In this document: positions 41,649-50,310 of the stretch, one piece after another
Layout of the letters: each line of letters opens with the position of its first letter
How positions within the stretch are numbered: position 1 is the first letter of the stretch
Assembly: GCF_902506435.1 (NCBI RefSeq)
Contig: NZ_LR733215.1
Location: forward strand, 2,970,126-3,034,125
Length of the DNA stretch: 64,000 nt
Direction: 5' to 3'
DNA from: Nocardioides sp. AX2bis
GTDB taxonomy: Bacteria; Actinomycetota; Actinomycetes; Propionibacteriales; Nocardioidaceae
Program-made: the position numbers and the translations under genes
The notes under the pieces: generated by a model
The model's input: the letters and a program-made list of their open reading frames with translations, nothing else
The model's database searches: none
Told to the model about the DNA's origin: nothing

Positions 41649-43442
41649 ATGGACGGCGGGACGGAGCAGCACGACCTGCTGACCCACGCCCTCGCCGGTC
41701 TCCTCGACGGGCAGCCCCTGGACCGTCCGGGCGTGCCCGCCCACGTGGCGGCCTCGTGGCGACGGAGCCTGGCCAACGGGGTGTCGCCCACCTCGATGGA
41801 GGGCCACTACGTCGCCGACCTCGACCTCGGCGCCCGTCTGGTGCGCTGCGCGGAGCCCGTCATCGACCAGCTGGGCGAGATGCTGGCCGACGTGCCCGCG
41901 TGCGTGGCCCTGACGGACGCCAGGGCCCGCATCGTCGCCCGCAAGGACACCAGCCTGTGGATCTCGCGCATGCTGGACCGGGTCTACTTCGCCCAGGGTT
42001 TCGACTACGCCGAGAAGGCCGTCGGCACCAACGGCGTGGGCACCGTGCTCGAGTTCGGGGCCTCGGTCCAGATCACCGGCGCCGAGCACTTCGTCGACGC
42101 CCTGCAGTCCTTCGCCTGCGCCGGGGCCCCGGTCCGCGACCCGTTCACCGGGCGGATCGAGGGCGTCCTGGACATCAGCTGTCTCGACGAGCACTCCTCG
42201 CCGATCATGCACTCGATGGTGCGGTCGGCGGCCACCCGCGTCGAGCGGAACCTCCTGCTGGACCGCGGCCCGGCCCAGCAGGCGCTCTTCGACCTGTTCT
42301 CGCGCGTCGACGCACGGACCCGGGAGGCCGTGGTCGCGGTCGGTCCTGGCCTGACCATGGCGAACACGGCGATGGAGGTCCTGCTCGGGTCCACGGACCG
42401 GTCCGCGCTGAGCGACCACCTGCGCTTCCTGGCCGGCCGACGACCCGACAAGGTGGACGACCGGGTCGTGCTGCCCTCGGGCACCGAGGTCCGGCTCCGT
42501 GGGACCTCGACCGACACCGGAGGCGCCGCCGGGATGGTCGCGGTCGTCAGCCGCGACCGTGACCGTGACGTGGCGGGCACGACGGGGCGGGCACGGCTCG
42601 GTCCACCCGTCACGGCGCCCGCCCCACGCCCGAGGGACGACCACCACCCCGGGTCGTCACCCGGGTGGGAGCACGCGGCCGCGACCGTCGAGGACTCGCT
42701 GCGCTCCGGACGGTCGGTCCTCGTGCTCGGCGAGGCCGGCACCGGCCGTGCCACCCTGCTGGCCTCGACCTTCACCCGGCTCCGGCCCGGTGCCCGCGTG
42801 GTCCACCTGGGCGCGTCCGAGGTCGACGCCGCCGACCCCCGCCGCTCGGCCGCGCTCACCACGCCGCACGAGGTGCCGACGCTGGTCGTCCTCCACGACC
42901 TGGAGCGCGTCAGCCGCACCGCGGGCGCTGCCCTGGCCGGCCTGCTCACCGCCCACGCGGCCGGTCCGGCCGCCCTGGCCGCCACCGGGTGCCCGAGCGG
43001 CATCCCGGGCGACCACCCGCTGCTCGACCTCCTCACGGACTCGGTCACCGTGCCCCCGTTGCGCCAACGCCACGTCGACCTCACGGCCCTGGTCCAGGCC
43101 GTCCTGGCAGAGCTCGACCCGCACCGACGGACGCGGATCTCCGAGGACGCCCTGGGGCTGCTCACCCGGTACCCCTGGCCGGGCAACGTGCGCGAGCTGC
43201 GCGAGGTGCTGGTGTCCGCGCTCGCCAGACGACCCGTCGGCACCATCGGGCTCCACGACCTGCCCGCCCAGTGCCAGAGCACGCCGCGCAGCACCCTGCG
43301 CGAGGTCGACAGGGCCGAGCGCGACGCCATCGTCTCCGCGCTGCGCCGTCTCGGCGGGAACCGGAAGGCCGCGGCCACGACGCTCGGGATCGCCCGGTCC
43401 ACGCTCTACCGCAAGATCCGGCAGTACGGCATCACCGACTGA
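41649..43442 (+). CDS. GAF-domain, Fis-type HTH activator (AcoR/MimR-like) with degenerate AAA+ domain
   Basis: A 597-residue regulator. A GAF-like sensor occupies about 60-210 (DYAEKAVGTNGVGTVLEFGASVQ). The central ATPase region is degenerate: the P-loop reads GEAGTGRAT near residue 361 instead of GETGTGKE, the Walker B is LVVLHD, and the GAFTGA loop that touches sigma-54 is absent. PWPGNVRELREVLVSAL and a C-terminal Fis helix-turn-helix (GGNRKAAATTLGIARSTLYRKI) remain. Such proteins in sigma-54-free actinobacteria act without sigma-54. GGGAGG precedes the ATG. The probable targets are the two TGTCC-N7-GGACA dyads in this cassette. Confidence 0.85.
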   Translation: MDGGTEQHDLLTHALAGLLDGQPLDRPGVPAHVAASWRRSLANGVSPTSMEGHYVADLDLGARLVRCAEPVIDQLGEMLADVPACVALTDARARIVARKDTSLWISRMLDRVYFAQGFDYAEKAVGTNGVGTVLEFGASVQITGAEHFVDALQSFACAGAPVRDPFTGRIEGVLDISCLDEHSSPIMHSMVRSAATRVERNLLLDRGPAQQALFDLFSRVDARTREAVVAVGPGLTMANTAMEVLLGSTDRSALSDHLRFLAGRRPDKVDDRVVLPSGTEVRLRGTSTDTGGAAGMVAVVSRDRDRDVAGTTGRARLGPPVTAPAPRPRDDHHPGSSPGWEHAAATVEDSLRSGRSVLVLGEAGTGRATLLASTFTRLRPGARVVHLGASEVDAADPRRSAALTTPHEVPTLVVLHDLERVSRTAGAALAGLLTAHAAGPAALAATGCPSGIPGDHPLLDLLTDSVTVPPLRQRHVDLTALVQAVLAELDPHRRTRISEDALGLLTRYPWPGNVRELREVLVSALARRPVGTIGLHDLPAQCQSTPRSTLREVDRAERDAIVSALRRLGGNRKAAATTLGIARSTLYRKIRQYGITD

Positions 43443-43467
43443 CCCGCCGGTGGGCGCCGCCTCGACG

Positions 43468-43484
43468 TGTCCGGATCTGGGACA
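43468..43484. promoter_or_regulatory. Second copy of the TGTCC-N7-GGACA operator
   Basis: TGTCC-GGATCTG-GGACA, 71 bp before the monooxygenase start and inside the regulator-monooxygenase spacer. It matches the core of the site at 41573-41593 in half-sites and spacing. Confidence 0.68.
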
Positions 43485-43554
43485 CCCGACGGGCACGGGC
43501 CGCAGCCACGATGGATCTCGTGGTGACCGGCGCCACCCCGACGAGAGGCATCCC

Positions 43555-45237
43555 ATGACGAACGCGACACCGACCACCGACGCGGAGACCGACGCCACCC
43601 GGACCACGCTCGACGCGCTCGTCCTGGGTGCCGGCGTCGCCGGGCTCTACCAGCTCCACCAGCTGCGGGAGCAGGGCCTGACCGTCCGCGCCTACGAGGC
43701 GGCCGACGACGTCGGCGGCACCTGGACGTGGAACCGCTACCCCGGGGCCCGCTTCGACTCCGAGGCCTACATCTACCAGTACCTGTTCTCCGAGGACCTC
43801 TACAAGGGCTGGAGCTGGAGCGAGAAGTTCCCCGCCCAGCCGGAGATCGAGCGCTGGCTGCAGTACGTGACCGACGAGCTCGACCTGCGCCGCGACATCC
43901 GGTTCTCCACGCGCGTCACCAGCGCGCACTACGACGAGGACCGCGGCCGGTGGACGGTCACCACCGACGGTGGCGAGGTGATCGACACGCAGTTCTTCGT
44001 CACCTGCGGTGGCATGCTCTCCGCTCCCATGGAGGACGTGTTCGAGGGGCAGGACACGTTCGAGGGTCGGATCTTCCACACCTCGCGGTGGCCGCACGAG
44101 GAGGTCGCCCTGGCCGGCAAGCGGGTGGGGGTCGTCGGCATCGGCGCGACCGGCATCCAGGTCATCCAGACCATCGCGGGCCACGTCGGGCACCTGACGG
44201 TCTTCGCCCGGACGCCGCAGTACGTGATCCCGATGAAGAACCCGTCGTACGGCCCCGCCGAGCAGGAGGCCTACAAGGATCGCTTCGAGGAGCTGAGGGC
44301 GACCATCCCGAACACCTTCACCGGGTTCGAGTACGACTTCGAGCACGTCTGGGCCGACTGCACGCCCGAGCAGCGCGAGGAGGTCCTCGAGGAGGTCTTC
44401 CAGGACGGGTCCCTCAAGCTGTGGCTGGCCGGCTTCGGCGAGATGTTCTTCGAGGAGGAGGTCAACGAGGCCGTCTCGGAGTTCGTCCGCCGCAAGATGC
44501 GGGCGCGTCTGCAGAACCAGCGCCTGATCGACCTCCTGGTCCCCACCGACTACGGCTTCGGCACCCACCGCGTCCCCCTCGAGCACGGGTACCTCGAGAC
44601 CTACCTCCGCGACGACGTCGACCTGGTCGGGGTGAAGGACAACCCGATCGCCCGGGTCCGGCCCGAGGGGATCGAGCTGGCCGACGGGACCGTCCACGAG
44701 CTCGACGTGATCATCCTGGCCACCGGCTTCGACGCCGGGACCGGGGCGCTGACCCGGATCGACATCCGCGGCCGCGGGGACCGCTCGCTGGCCGAGGACT
44801 GGTCGCGCGACATCCGGACGACGATGGGGCTGATGGTCCACGGCTACCCCAACATGCTGACCACCGCGGTCCCGCTGGCCCCCTCGGCCGCACTGTGCAA
44901 CATGACCACCTGCCTGCAGCAGCAGACCGAGTGGATCAGCGACGCCATCCGCGCCGTCCGTGAGCAGGGCCGGTCGGTGATCGAGCCGACCGCGCAGGGC
45001 GAGGAGGCGTGGGTCGCGCACCACGAGGAGGTGGCCTCGGCGACCCTCGTCCCGACGACCACCTCGTGGTACCTCGGCTCCAACGTCCCCGGCAAGCCGC
45101 GTCGGCTGCTGTCCTACATCGGGGGCGTGGGGACGTACCGCCAGAAGTGCCACGAGGAGGCGGCCGCGGGCTACCCGGCCTTCGAGATGTCGGACGCCGC
45201 GAGGCCGCTGGTCGGTGCCACCGGCCCGTCCGCCTGA
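43555..45237 (+). CDS. Type I Baeyer-Villiger monooxygenase (cyclohexanone/acetone monooxygenase-like)
   Basis: A 560-residue FAD- and NADPH-dependent oxygenase that inserts oxygen next to a ketone carbonyl. FAD motif LVLGAGVAGLYQLHQL is at residues 23-38. The family fingerprint FEGRIFHTSRWP (169-180) is exact, and the NADPH motif VGIGATGIQ follows at 194-202. Length and the C-terminal GGVGTYRQKCHEEAAAGYPAF match cyclohexanone-type enzymes. GAGAGG lies upstream of the ATG. It sits downstream of the GAF/Fis regulator on the same strand. Substrate range (acetone, methyl ketones or cyclic ketones) cannot be read off the sequence. Confidence 0.92.
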   Translation: MTNATPTTDAETDATRTTLDALVLGAGVAGLYQLHQLREQGLTVRAYEAADDVGGTWTWNRYPGARFDSEAYIYQYLFSEDLYKGWSWSEKFPAQPEIERWLQYVTDELDLRRDIRFSTRVTSAHYDEDRGRWTVTTDGGEVIDTQFFVTCGGMLSAPMEDVFEGQDTFEGRIFHTSRWPHEEVALAGKRVGVVGIGATGIQVIQTIAGHVGHLTVFARTPQYVIPMKNPSYGPAEQEAYKDRFEELRATIPNTFTGFEYDFEHVWADCTPEQREEVLEEVFQDGSLKLWLAGFGEMFFEEEVNEAVSEFVRRKMRARLQNQRLIDLLVPTDYGFGTHRVPLEHGYLETYLRDDVDLVGVKDNPIARVRPEGIELADGTVHELDVIILATGFDAGTGALTRIDIRGRGDRSLAEDWSRDIRTTMGLMVHGYPNMLTTAVPLAPSAALCNMTTCLQQQTEWISDAIRAVREQGRSVIEPTAQGEEAWVAHHEEVASATLVPTTTSWYLGSNVPGKPRRLLSYIGGVGTYRQKCHEEAAAGYPAFEMSDAARPLVGATGPSA

Positions 45238-45250
45238 GGACGACCTCGAC

Positions 45251-45277
45251 GGTGCGGGGGTCGCCGACCCCCGCACC
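45251..45277. terminator. Perfect 12-bp hairpin between convergent monooxygenase and ychF genes
   Basis: GGTGCGGGGGTC-GCC-GACCCCCGCACC: two exact 12-base arms and a 3-base loop between the stops at 45237 and 45280. It should stop transcripts arriving from either side. Confidence 0.8.
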
Positions 45278-45279
45278 CG

Positions 45280-46356
45280 CTACACGTTGAAGCGGAACTC
45301 CACGACGTCACCGTCGGCCATGACGTAGTCCTTGCCCTCCATGCGGACCTTCCCGGCCTCCTTGGCCTTCGCCATGGAGCCGGCCGCCATCAGGTCGTCG
45401 AAGGAGACGATCTCGGCCTTGATGAAGCCCTTCTGGAAGTCGGTGTGGATCACGCCGGCGGCCTCGGGGGCGGTCGCGTTGCGCCTGATCGTCCACGCCC
45501 GCGACTCCTTGGGGCCCGCGGTCAGGTAGGTCTGCAGGCCGAGGGTGTCGAAGCCGACCCGAGCGAGGACGTCGAGGCCGGGCTCGTCGACACCCATCTC
45601 GGCGAGCATCTCGCGGGCCTCGTCCTCGTCGCCGAGCTCGACCAGCTCGGCCTCGAACTTGGCGTCGAGGAAGATCGCCTCGGCCGGCGCGACCAGGGCG
45701 CGCATCTGCTGCTTCAGGTCCTCGTCGGCGAGCTCGTCGCCGTCGCAGTTGAAGACGTAGATGAACGGCTTGGCCGTGAGCAGGGACAGCTCGCGGAGCA
45801 GCGCCACGTCCAGGTCGGTGTCGATCACCGGCGTGCCGCGCTCGAGGTGGCCGACGGCCTCCTGGGCCACGGCGACGAGGGGCCCGAGCTCCTTCTTGCC
45901 CTTGGCCTCCTTCTCCATCCGCGGCAGCGCCTTCTCCAGCGTCTGGAGGTCGGCCAGGATCAGCTCGGTCTGGATGGTGGAGATGTCGCTGCCCGGGTCG
46001 ACCTTGCCGTCGACGTGCGTGACGTCCTCGTCGCGGAAGACGCGCGTCACCTGGCAGATCGCGGAGGACTCGCGGATGTGGGCGAGGAACTTGTTGCCCA
46101 GCCCCTCCCCCTGCGAGGCGCCGGCCACGATCCCGGCGATGTCGACGAACTCCACCGTCGCCGGCAGGACCTTGGCCGAGCCGAAGACCTCCGCGAGCTG
46201 CGGCAGCCGGGCGTCGGGCACGGCCACGACACCGACGTTCGGCTCGATCGTCGCGAACGGGTAGTTCGCCGCGAGGACGTCGTTCTTGGTCAGGGCGTTG
46301 AAGAGGGTCGACTTGCCCGCGTTGGGGAGTCCGACGATGCCGATGGTGAGAGCCAC
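45280..46356 (-). CDS. ychF: YchF/Obg-related ATPase
   Basis: A 358-residue P-loop NTPase. G1 GLPNAGKST is at residues about 8-16; the DIAGIVAGAS switch II follows and the nucleotide-specificity loop reads FNCDGDE in place of NKxD, in line with the ATP preference of the family. The C-terminal TGS domain ends EFRFNV. YchF/OLA1 binds the 50S or 70S ribosome and affects redox stress resistance. The GTG start follows TAGAGT by 8 bases, so it looks leaderless. It corresponds to Rv1112. It converges on the monooxygenase gene over a strong terminator. Confidence 0.95.
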   Translation of the reverse strand: MALTIGIVGLPNAGKSTLFNALTKNDVLAANYPFATIEPNVGVVAVPDARLPQLAEVFGSAKVLPATVEFVDIAGIVAGASQGEGLGNKFLAHIRESSAICQVTRVFRDEDVTHVDGKVDPGSDISTIQTELILADLQTLEKALPRMEKEAKGKKELGPLVAVAQEAVGHLERGTPVIDTDLDVALLRELSLLTAKPFIYVFNCDGDELADEDLKQQMRALVAPAEAIFLDAKFEAELVELGDEDEAREMLAEMGVDEPGLDVLARVGFDTLGLQTYLTAGPKESRAWTIRRNATAPEAAGVIHTDFQKGFIKAEIVSFDDLMAAGSMAKAKEAGKVRMEGKDYVMADGDVVEFRFNV

Positions 46357-46448
46357 GGGCCGGAACTCTACGGCGGTACGCCGCCCACCCCGAATCGTCT
46401 CCTGCCAGGACGAGCACGGGCCGGCCGTCCACAGCCGGAGCTGGACCC

Positions 46449-46477
46449 TTGCGGGTCGAACACCTGTTCGATAGAGT
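46449..46477 (+). promoter_or_regulatory. SOS-controlled promoter: TTGCGG-N17-TAGAGT with a perfect LexA box
   Basis: -35 TTGCGG (46449-46454) and -10 TAGAGT (46472-46477) are 17 bp apart. The spacer contains TCGAAC-ACCT-GTTCGA (46456-46471), an exact match to the actinobacterial LexA consensus. LexA binding would block polymerase. The -10 lies 6 bases before the HNH-gene ATG, so transcription starts about at the start codon. Strong candidate for DNA-damage induction. Confidence 0.88.
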
Positions 46478-46483
46478 GGGCTC

Positions 46484-47860
46484 ATGGAGATCGAGACCGA
46501 CCGCGCCGGGTCCCCCGCCGTGCTGGCCGACCTCGACGACGACTGGCTGCTGGACCTGGCCGAGGAGTCGGAGGTGGCCAGCCGCGAGGCCGAGCGTCGG
46601 CGCCTCCGGCTGACCGCGCACTGGTGCCGCAGGCGCGTCGTGCCCGCCGACCCCCACACCGGGGCGCCGGGCGGGGGCGATCCTGCGCAACGCTGGCGGC
46701 TGGACCCCGACGAGGCCGTCGGCGGGGACGGTTGCCCTGCGCTGGCACCGTTCAGCGCCGAACCGCTCGGCACCGCGTTCTCCCTGTCGACCTCCGCGGC
46801 GCTGCAGCTCATGCACGACGTGCAGGACCTGGTGCACCGCCTCCCCCTGGCGTGGGCCCGCGTCGAGTCCCTGGAGGTCCCGGCCTGGCGGGCCCGCCGG
46901 CTGGCGCAGGCGACCCACGGGCTCAACGCCGCCGCCGCTGCCGCGGTCGACCAGGCCGTGTCACCGCGGTTGCACCGCATCGGCGTCGCCCTGATCGACC
47001 GCGCCGTCGGAGAGGCCGCAGCCGAGCACGACCCCGCGGCGCAGGCCGCCCGCGAGGAGCTGGCCCGGCGCGGGTGGGACGTCCGGGTCGGTCCCGAGGT
47101 CGGACCCGGCGGGGTCTACGACGGCTCCTCCTGGCTCGAGGCCCACGGTGACACCGACGACGTGAACCGCTTCTACGAGCTGGTCGGCGACGTCGCGGCC
47201 GACCTCGCGACCGAGGCCACCTCGGCGGCCGCGGTCCCCGAGGACGTCGGGGTGCGCCGGGCCCGCGCCCTGGGCCGGATCACCGACCTGGTCCGCGGCA
47301 CGGCGGACCCGGGCGACCGGACCGGCCCCGCGGGGGCACCCATGACCCGGACCCGCCGCCGCGAGGCGCGGGCCTACATCCACCTCACGCCCGACCCGGA
47401 CGACCCCCGCCCGCCGGCCGAGCAAGTCGCCACCGTCGAGCGGCTGGGCGCCCTGACCCTGGAGCGGCTCGGGCCCTGGCTCGAGCACAGCACCGTCAGG
47501 GTCGTCGGTGTCCTCGACCTCGCCGCCACCAGCACCGACCGCCCCGACCTGGTCACCGACGCCCACGACCCGTCTCCGGAGCTGCGCGAGCTGGTCGTGC
47601 TGCGCGACAGCCACTGCGTCTTCCCGTGGTGCACCGTCGACTCCCGCGACTGCGACCTCGACCACGTCGAGCCGTACGTGCCTCCCGAGGACGGTGGGCC
47701 ACCCGGTCAGACCTGCCCCGAGGGCCTCGCTCCGCTCTGCCGCCGTCACCACCGGGCCAAGACCGCCCGGGCCTGGTCCTACCGCCGCGAGCGCGACGGC
47801 ACCTACACCTGGACCGACCCCCGCCACGGCACGCACCGCGTGGATCCCCGCGCCCGTTGA
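46484..47860 (+). CDS. DUF222/13E12-type HNH endonuclease
   Basis: A 458-residue protein of the 13E12 family. The N-terminal DUF222 region (about 20-300) is helical; the C-terminal HNH finger contains CVFPWC, DCDLDHVEPY and LCRRHHRAK (about 385-435), with the metal ligands in place. Some mycobacterial 13E12 genes are SOS-induced, and the perfect LexA box directly upstream agrees. These genes are often multicopy in actinobacteria and may be mobile; no flanking repeats were seen here. The ATG lies 6 bases past the -10. xthA starts 23 bp downstream. Confidence 0.87.
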   Translation: MEIETDRAGSPAVLADLDDDWLLDLAEESEVASREAERRRLRLTAHWCRRRVVPADPHTGAPGGGDPAQRWRLDPDEAVGGDGCPALAPFSAEPLGTAFSLSTSAALQLMHDVQDLVHRLPLAWARVESLEVPAWRARRLAQATHGLNAAAAAAVDQAVSPRLHRIGVALIDRAVGEAAAEHDPAAQAAREELARRGWDVRVGPEVGPGGVYDGSSWLEAHGDTDDVNRFYELVGDVAADLATEATSAAAVPEDVGVRRARALGRITDLVRGTADPGDRTGPAGAPMTRTRRREARAYIHLTPDPDDPRPPAEQVATVERLGALTLERLGPWLEHSTVRVVGVLDLAATSTDRPDLVTDAHDPSPELRELVVLRDSHCVFPWCTVDSRDCDLDHVEPYVPPEDGGPPGQTCPEGLAPLCRRHHRAKTARAWSYRRERDGTYTWTDPRHGTHRVDPRAR

Positions 47861-47882
47861 GGCACGCCCTAGGCTCTGGCCC

Positions 47883-48671
47883 GTGCGACTCGCCACCTGG
47901 AACGTGAACTCCCTGCGCTCCCGCATCGACCGGGTCGAGGCCTTCCTGACCCGGCACGACGTCGACGTGCTGGCGCTGCAGGAGACCAAGGGCCGCGAGG
48001 ACCAGCTGCCGCTGATGGGGCTCCAGGCGCTCGGCTACGAGGTCGCCGTGGCCGGCACGAACCAGTGGAACGGCGTGGCCGTGATCTCGCGGGTCGGCCT
48101 CGACGACGTCGAGGTGGGCTTCCCCGCGATGCCTGCCTTCGGCGACCCGCCCGCCGCCGAGGCGCGCGCGCTCGGTGCGACCTGCGGCGGCGTCCGGGTC
48201 TGGTCGCTGTACGTCCCCAACGGCCGCAAGGTTGACGACCCCCACTACCACTACAAGCTCGACTGGCTGGCCCGCCTGCACGACGCGGCCGCGTCCTGGC
48301 GCGACACCCCCACCGCCCTGGTCGGGGACTGGAACATCGCCCCGCAGGACGAGGACGTCTTCGACGTCGCCGCGTTCGCCACCAGCACCCACGTGACCGG
48401 GCCCGAGCGGGCCGCCTTCGAGGCGTTCCTGGCCGACGGGTGGACCGACCTGGCCCGCCCGTACACCCCGGGACCCGAGCTCTACACCTACTGGGACTAC
48501 TTCCGGCAGCGCTTCGAGCGCAACCGCGGCCTGCGCATCGACTTCCTGCTCGGCTCGGACCCGCTGGCGGCCCGGGTGACCGGCGCCTTCGTCGACCGCG
48601 ACGAGCGCGCCGGCAAGGGCGCCTCCGACCACGCCCCGGTCGTCGTCGACCTGGACGAGGCACCCCGGTGA
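47883..48671 (+). CDS. xthA: Exodeoxyribonuclease III
   Basis: A 262-residue AP endonuclease/3'-exonuclease of the ExoIII family that repairs abasic sites and blocked 3' ends. The magnesium and catalytic motifs are LATWNVNSLRSR, LALQETKG, VGDWNIAPQDEDV, LRIDFLLG and SDHAPVVVDL. The GTG follows TAGGCT (47870-47875) by 7 bases, so it has its own leaderless promoter, but it can also be read from the SOS promoter of the preceding gene. Its stop overlaps the next GTG as GTGA, coupling it to the GGDEF-EAL gene. Length is normal. Confidence 0.93.
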   Translation: MRLATWNVNSLRSRIDRVEAFLTRHDVDVLALQETKGREDQLPLMGLQALGYEVAVAGTNQWNGVAVISRVGLDDVEVGFPAMPAFGDPPAAEARALGATCGGVRVWSLYVPNGRKVDDPHYHYKLDWLARLHDAAASWRDTPTALVGDWNIAPQDEDVFDVAAFATSTHVTGPERAAFEAFLADGWTDLARPYTPGPELYTYWDYFRQRFERNRGLRIDFLLGSDPLAARVTGAFVDRDERAGKGASDHAPVVVDLDEAPR

Positions 48672-50272
48672 CCGCGGACGCCCTCGGGCCCGCCGGCGCG
48701 GACCTGATCGACGTCCTGCTCGAGGCCGCGACCGCGATGCCGTGGCCGGAGGAGGAGATCGACCGACGCCTCGTGCAGTGGGCGGCCGACGCGGTGGGCG
48801 CCACCGTCACCCTCGGGCCCGCCCCGGCGGGCACGCACGGCCCCGCCGAGCTGGCGGTCCCCCTCCACGACGAACGGTTCCTTCTCGCGCGTCGCGAGAC
48901 CGGCTCCGCCGGGTTCGGCGACCTCGAACACCGTCTGCTGCTCGCCCTGGCCGCCATGGCCGCCACCTCGGCCAGGCACGCGCAGCGGGAAGCCCGGCTG
49001 CGACGTCGCGCCCTCACCGACGACCTCACCGGCCTGTGGAGCCACGGGATCTTCCCCGACCTCCTGGCGACCGCCTCCCGCCGTCGGGACGACGGCGAGC
49101 AGCTCGGCGTGCTGTTCCTCGACCTCGACCGCTTCAAGCAGATCAACGAGGAGCTCGGCCACCTCGACGCCGACGCGGTGCTGCGCGAGGTCGGCCGGCG
49201 GCTGCTCGCCGCGCTCCCGCCCGACTCCGTGGTCGGCCGCGTGGGCGGCGACGAGTTCGCCTGCGTGGTGCGCCGCCTCGCCGGCCAGGACGGCCTCACC
49301 GAGACGCGCACGCTCCTGCGGCGGGCCGTCAACCAGCCGATCCCCGTCGGCGACCGGTTGCTCAGCGTCGACGTGAGCATCGGCGGCGTCGTCTCGGTCA
49401 GTCCCGACGAGGACCCCGACGCGCTGCTGCGCGCCGCGGAGGAGGCGATGCGCACGGCCAAGCGCGGCCGCGAGGACGTGGCGCCCCCGCGCTGGTACGA
49501 CGAGAAGACCCTGGTGCGCGACCTCCTCGACCAGGGCGGCGTCGGGATCGCGCTGCAGCCCATGGTGCTCCTCGGCAGCGGCCGCGTGGTCGGGTACGAG
49601 GCACTGGTCCGCGCCGACCACGGCCACCTCGGCGCGGTGTCCCCCCTGCTGCTGGTGGGCTCGGCGTCGCGGACCCAGATGCTCGACGAGCTGACCGAGG
49701 TCGTCGCCGCGCAGGCGGTCGAGACCGTCGCCGCCATCGCCCGCGACAGCCAGACCCCCCAGTGGCTGTGCCTCAACGTGGAGTTCGAGCAGCTCGTCCC
49801 CGGCAGCGGCCTGGTCCCCGCGCTCGCCGCGGCCGTCGCGGGCACCGACGTCCGGCTGGTCCTGGAGATCTCCGAGCGCGAGATCGGGCGCTGGACCGGG
49901 GCCCACGACGCCGTCGCCCGCGACCTCGACCAGGCCGGGATCGGGCTGGCCGTCGACGACTTCGGCGGTGGGCACGCCACCTTCGCGCTGCTGCACAGCT
50001 GGCCGTGGCGGTGGGTCAAGATCGACCAGGCCCTGGTCTCGGCCCGCGACGACGACAGCTCGCGGGTGCTGCTGGGCCACGTCGTCACCATGCTGCGCGA
50101 CCTCGGCCTGACCGCGGTCGCCGAGGGCGTGGAGTCCACCGACCAGCAGGACCTCCTCCGTTCCCTCGGGGTCCCCCTGGCCCAGGGCACCCTCTTCGCC
50201 GCCCCGGCCACCGCCGCGCTGGTCCGCGACGCGGCCGCGACCCAGCTGCACGCCGCGCCTCCCGACCTCTGA
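48668..50272 (+). CDS. GGDEF-EAL c-di-GMP turnover protein
   Basis: A 534-residue cytoplasmic protein. A short N-terminal region (1-130) looks GAF-like. The diguanylate cyclase domain spans about 125-290 with an intact GGDEF (193-197). The phosphodiesterase domain spans about 295-520 with EAL at 311-313, DDFGGGHATF, KIDQALV and AEGVES all present; both active sites look usable. An inhibitory RxxD site before GGDEF was not found. Start GTG overlaps the xthA stop, an unusual partner for a c-di-GMP enzyme. No membrane helix is seen, so it senses a cytosolic signal. Confidence 0.9.
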   Translation: MTADALGPAGADLIDVLLEAATAMPWPEEEIDRRLVQWAADAVGATVTLGPAPAGTHGPAELAVPLHDERFLLARRETGSAGFGDLEHRLLLALAAMAATSARHAQREARLRRRALTDDLTGLWSHGIFPDLLATASRRRDDGEQLGVLFLDLDRFKQINEELGHLDADAVLREVGRRLLAALPPDSVVGRVGGDEFACVVRRLAGQDGLTETRTLLRRAVNQPIPVGDRLLSVDVSIGGVVSVSPDEDPDALLRAAEEAMRTAKRGREDVAPPRWYDEKTLVRDLLDQGGVGIALQPMVLLGSGRVVGYEALVRADHGHLGAVSPLLLVGSASRTQMLDELTEVVAAQAVETVAAIARDSQTPQWLCLNVEFEQLVPGSGLVPALAAAVAGTDVRLVLEISEREIGRWTGAHDAVARDLDQAGIGLAVDDFGGGHATFALLHSWPWRWVKIDQALVSARDDDSSRVLLGHVVTMLRDLGLTAVAEGVESTDQQDLLRSLGVPLAQGTLFAAPATAALVRDAAATQLHAAPPDL

Positions 50273-50310
50273 TCCCGGGGACTGTCGGCGGTCTGCCCCA
50301 CGCTGGGGCC

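Noticed and set aside
46484..47860. HNH gene as evidence of a mobile intron or homing element
   Set aside because: It is a full DUF222/13E12 protein with its own SOS promoter; no flanking repeats or split host gene.
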